The notes under the pieces were generated by a model. The model was given only the letters and a program-made list of their open reading frames with translations. It ran no database searches and was not told the DNA's origin. A stretch of DNA of 64,000 bases, taken from assembly GCF_012030425.1 (NCBI RefSeq), contig NZ_JAAUVN010000001.1, forward strand, positions 1,984,001 to 2,048,000, written 5' to 3'. This stretch comes from Sphingobacterium sp. B16(2022). Its GTDB lineage: Bacteria > Bacteroidota > Bacteroidia > Sphingobacteriales > Sphingobacteriaceae. A program made the translations under genes and the position numbers. Shown here piece by piece: positions 61,313 through 64,000 of the stretch (positions are counted from its first letter, which is position 1; each line of letters begins with the position of its first letter).

Positions 61313-63571
61313 ATGCAAATGAAGAAGAGTGCACTATATTTTACCAATAAATCGAGAGAAACTCTGCTTCTATTAATCTTGTGTTTTTTATTTAACTTTT
61401 CTTCTGCTCAGGAAGTGCTAGATAAACTAAAGGAACAATATGATAAAGTATCTGTTACGAATCCAGAAAGATTAATAGTTGCCGGCAAATATGCAACTGC
61501 CTTATTTTTCAATCAACAAGAAGTTAAGGCCGGTCAAATCCTTAAAGATAATATCCAGATAGCAAGTCGCTTACCAGATGGAAAATATGCGGCTAATCTT
61601 TATGCGATTGAGGCTATGAATTATAGAATCAGCGAGCGTATAAAAGAATCTAAAAGTAGTTTTGATAAGGCAAAAGAGTTTGCTAGCAAATCTAAAGATG
61701 TAGAGATCAAGGGTTATATAAGTTATTGTGAAGGATGGCTATATACCAGAAATAATAAAGAAGGTGAAGCTGTTAGAAGTTTTCTACGTGCGATCCGCTA
61801 TTTTGATCAGGCTCCCCCATCCCGTACACTTAATAGCCGTAAATCTACAACTTACAAGGAGCTAACTTCAATTTATGCGAATTGGAATGAGCATCAGCTA
61901 CAGGAGAAATATAGTCTACTTGCTTTAGATCTTGCTATTCAACAAAATGATCCCATTGCTATATTTGACGCTTATATGCTCATGGGGTATATGTATGAAC
62001 AACAGTACATAAAGAACGATACTAACCACAAATTACGAGATCAGGCAGAAAAGTATTACCTCTTAGCTATTAATACGTATAACAAAAATAAGGCTACAAT
62101 CCCCTTCCCATCTAATCTATCTTTTGTTGCTAATAATCTAGCTTACCTCTACTTTAGTTTTTTTCCTGATTCTTATCAAGATCAGGCAATTCAATATGCT
62201 GAGCTCGCCCTAAAGCAGGGAGCAGCGACTCAACAATACACGCATGTTGCGTCTGCTTACGGTATAATGGCGGAGATCGCACTGAAAAACAAAAAACCTG
62301 AGCGTGCTAAAGCCTATTTGTTGTCGGCACTTATGGAGATTACTAAAAGCAGTGTTCCGGATCAGAACATCATCCTCAGTATTTACGAGAATCTCTCTGA
62401 AATTGCGGAACAGGAGAATAATCTTGCTGAAGCCATACGTTACCATAAAGTGTATATGGAAACATTTAAATCCATATACAATCAAGAACAATTGGAATTG
62501 GGTAAACGACTAGAAGCACAGTTTGATAAAGAAAGACAGCAACAACAACTTATCAGAATGCAACTGGAAACGGATAAAAAAGAACAGCAGCTCCGTTTGC
62601 TGCATACCGTCAGTCTGCAGCAAAAACAGCAATATGAGAATTTGAAGTTGCATGAAGAAAATCAGCGAAAAGAACTTGAGCTCACACAGCTTGAATCTGA
62701 AAAAAGAACCCAGGAACTTAAGCTATCTCGTTTAGAGACACAAAATCGTGCTCAGGACATCCTCAGTTTCAAAAATGAGATTTCTTATAAAGAGAAAATA
62801 AATAAATATTATGTGGCTTTGATCTTGTTTTTTTTACTGGTTCTACTATTAATGCTATACGCATATAAACAGCGATCCAAAAGTATGCGTCAAAATAAGG
62901 AACTGTACAATTTCTCTTTAGATAAGGAACGTCAGAATTCAAAAATATCAATATTAACTGCTATGCTTGATGGTCAGGAACAGGAACGAGGACGATTGGC
63001 CAGGGACCTTCATGATGGACTAGGAGGCCTCTTATCCACCACAAAAATCAGTTTATCTCAATTGACAAATAAAGTGGATAGCCCAATGAAAAATGATATG
63101 CAAAAATCTCTTCTGCAATTGGATACTGCTGTAGAAGAGCTAAGACGCGTAGCTCATAATCTGATGCCCGATTTGCTAAATAGATATGGTCTTGAGGAAG
63201 CATTACAAGATTACGCTGTTCGTATGTCCAATGTAGAATTGGATATTGATGTACAATTTTTACATTATTCGAATCAACTTACAAAAGATGAACAATTACT
63301 TGTTTATCGGGTAATCCAGGAGTTGGTTAATAACGCAATAAAACATGCTGCCCCCAAACAAATTATCATTCAAATTGTAGAAGAAGCTGATTATTACACC
63401 ATCACTGTTGAAGATGATGGAAAAGGATTTGATATTGATCAGGTTAAGGGTAATCACTCAGCAGGCCTTCATAATATACAATCGCGGATCGATTTCCTTA
63501 AAGGGAAATTTACTATACAGTCGGAAAAAGATGTGGGGACAAGTGTTGAAATTATATTTCCAAAAAAATAA
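61313..63571 (+). CDS. sensor histidine kinase with TPR-type sensor, paralog of the 25407 kinase
   Basis: 752 residues (or 750 from the ATG at 61319, which begins MKKSALYF and may be the true start). The order matches the other kinase: signal sequence ending SSAQ, TPR-like array (about 35-400), coiled coil (about 405-490), one membrane helix (about 505-525), ARDLHDGLGG with His567, and a HATPase domain (NNAIKHA, DDGKGFD, GLHNIQSRI, GTSVEIIFP). The two share long similar stretches such as SAYGIMAE and LEAQF with KERQQQQLIRM. The response regulator gene begins five bases after its stop. Ligand unknown. Confidence 0.94.
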   Translation: MQMKKSALYFTNKSRETLLLLILCFLFNFSSAQEVLDKLKEQYDKVSVTNPERLIVAGKYATALFFNQQEVKAGQILKDNIQIASRLPDGKYAANLYAIEAMNYRISERIKESKSSFDKAKEFASKSKDVEIKGYISYCEGWLYTRNNKEGEAVRSFLRAIRYFDQAPPSRTLNSRKSTTYKELTSIYANWNEHQLQEKYSLLALDLAIQQNDPIAIFDAYMLMGYMYEQQYIKNDTNHKLRDQAEKYYLLAINTYNKNKATIPFPSNLSFVANNLAYLYFSFFPDSYQDQAIQYAELALKQGAATQQYTHVASAYGIMAEIALKNKKPERAKAYLLSALMEITKSSVPDQNIILSIYENLSEIAEQENNLAEAIRYHKVYMETFKSIYNQEQLELGKRLEAQFDKERQQQQLIRMQLETDKKEQQLRLLHTVSLQQKQQYENLKLHEENQRKELELTQLESEKRTQELKLSRLETQNRAQDILSFKNEISYKEKINKYYVALILFFLLVLLLMLYAYKQRSKSMRQNKELYNFSLDKERQNSKISILTAMLDGQEQERGRLARDLHDGLGGLLSTTKISLSQLTNKVDSPMKNDMQKSLLQLDTAVEELRRVAHNLMPDLLNRYGLEEALQDYAVRMSNVELDIDVQFLHYSNQLTKDEQLLVYRVIQELVNNAIKHAAPKQIIIQIVEEADYYTITVEDDGKGFDIDQVKGNHSAGLHNIQSRIDFLKGKFTIQSEKDVGTSVEIIFPKK

Positions 63572-63576
63572 AATAA

Positions 63577-64000
63577 ATGATTAAAATAGCAATTACAGAT
63601 GATCATCCTTTGCTTTCGGAAGGATTGAAAAATATCCTTTCTAAGGAAGATATGTTAGAAGTAGTGGGTTGTTATCCTGATGCATCAACCATGCATAAAG
63701 CGCTTTCGGATGGGCCTGTTGATGTGCTTTTACTGGATATTAATCTTCCTGATGCCAATAGTATTGAGCTGATCAAACCGTTACGGTCCAAGTATCCTCA
63801 AATGCGTATTATAGTAATCAGTGTACATAACGAATATGCTGTTATCAATAGTGTACTGCAAGAGGGGGCCCAAGGTTATATTCAAAAAAATGCTTCTGTG
63901 GAAGAGATTGTTGCCGGAGTTGAACAGGTTATAAAAGGAAACAAATTTCTATGTTCTCAAACCAAAAATATTGTTGAAAGAAAATCAAAAGATGAACTCA
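63577..64000 (+). CDS. NarL/FixJ-type response regulator, cut by the window end
   Basis: The frame starts with ATG at 63577, five bases after the kinase stop, and runs off the window after 141 codons. Visible residues cover the receiver domain (ITDDH at 6-10, phosphorylation site Asp54 in LLLDINLPD, VISVHNEY, IQKNA) and the linker SKDEL. The LuxR-type DNA-binding domain would follow. It is the closest relative of the 24785 regulator within the window. Confidence 0.92.
   Translation, partial: MIKIAITDDHPLLSEGLKNILSKEDMLEVVGCYPDASTMHKALSDGPVDVLLLDINLPDANSIELIKPLRSKYPQMRIIVISVHNEYAVINSVLQEGAQGYIQKNASVEEIVAGVEQVIKGNKFLCSQTKNIVERKSKDEL

Noticed and set aside
1..64000. tRNA, rRNA, CRISPR repeats, insertion sequences, prophage
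   Set aside because: No cloverleaf, repeat-spacer array, transposase or integrase was found on reading through; a search with dedicated tools could still reveal small RNAs.

Overview
The window comes from a low-G+C member of the Bacteroidota, most likely Sphingobacterium or a close relative in Sphingobacteriaceae. The evidence is two SusC/SusD outer-membrane pairs, promoters of the Bacteroidota type (TTTG, 19 bases, TAnnTTTG), many Sec and lipoprotein signals ending in AQ or SC, and a zeaxanthin-type carotenoid operon. That placement is inference; no rRNA or other marker gene is present. I saw no tRNA, rRNA, CRISPR array, insertion sequence or phage module.

Layout. (1) 0.2-17.7 kb: a polysaccharide utilization locus on the minus strand (SusC, SusD, DUF5017-like lipoprotein, an 882-residue secreted enzyme of unrecognised family, a GH28-like beta-helix protein, an SGNH esterase, an FAD oxidoreductase, a sodium:solute symporter and a C4-dicarboxylate carrier). 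A GntR regulator with a sugar-binding-protein-like sensor is divergent, and a 25-bp near-palindrome lies between regulator and susC. The enzymes suggest a pectin-like substrate. (2) 17.9-34 kb: secreted or envelope proteins (two SxxK serine hydrolases, SH3 and EF-hand-like proteins, a TlpA-type thioredoxin, an EreA/Tiki-like protein) and a TPR histidine kinase/response regulator pair. This stretch, and the area near 42 kb, holds several decaying genes: one frameshift, two in-frame nonsense codons and several remnants. (3) 34.5-40.1 kb: a tightly coupled eight-gene operon: MarR regulator, crtI, crtB, small secreted protein, SRPBCC protein, crtZ, lycopene cyclase, lipocalin. Two identical-type inverted repeats three helical turns apart precede it. 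(4) 40.2-44 kb: periplasmic HIUase, alpha/beta hydrolase, broken VOC gene, M28 peptidase. (5) 44.2-52 kb: ECF sigma, FecR, SusC, SusD and a secreted endonuclease/exonuclease/phosphatase, a second nutrient-uptake locus with a different regulatory logic. (6) 52-61.2 kb: mostly single housekeeping-type genes (XRE regulator, AlkB-like, ROK kinase, VOC, DinB, NAD(P)HX repair enzyme, WG-repeat protein). (7) 61.3-64 kb: a second copy of the TPR kinase/regulator pair; the regulator runs off the window.

How it fits together: the two Sus loci would take up different substrates, one controlled by an intracellular ligand-sensing GntR protein and the other by outer-membrane-to-sigma signalling. The carotenoid operon makes beta-carotene and zeaxanthin from geranylgeranyl diphosphate supplied elsewhere (no crtE here). 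The two kinase pairs are paralogs and probably read related stress or nutrient signals. No wholly new system stands out. The strongest leads are the unrecognised 882-residue enzyme in the pectin-like locus, the three operator palindromes next to their regulators, and the cluster of freshly broken genes.
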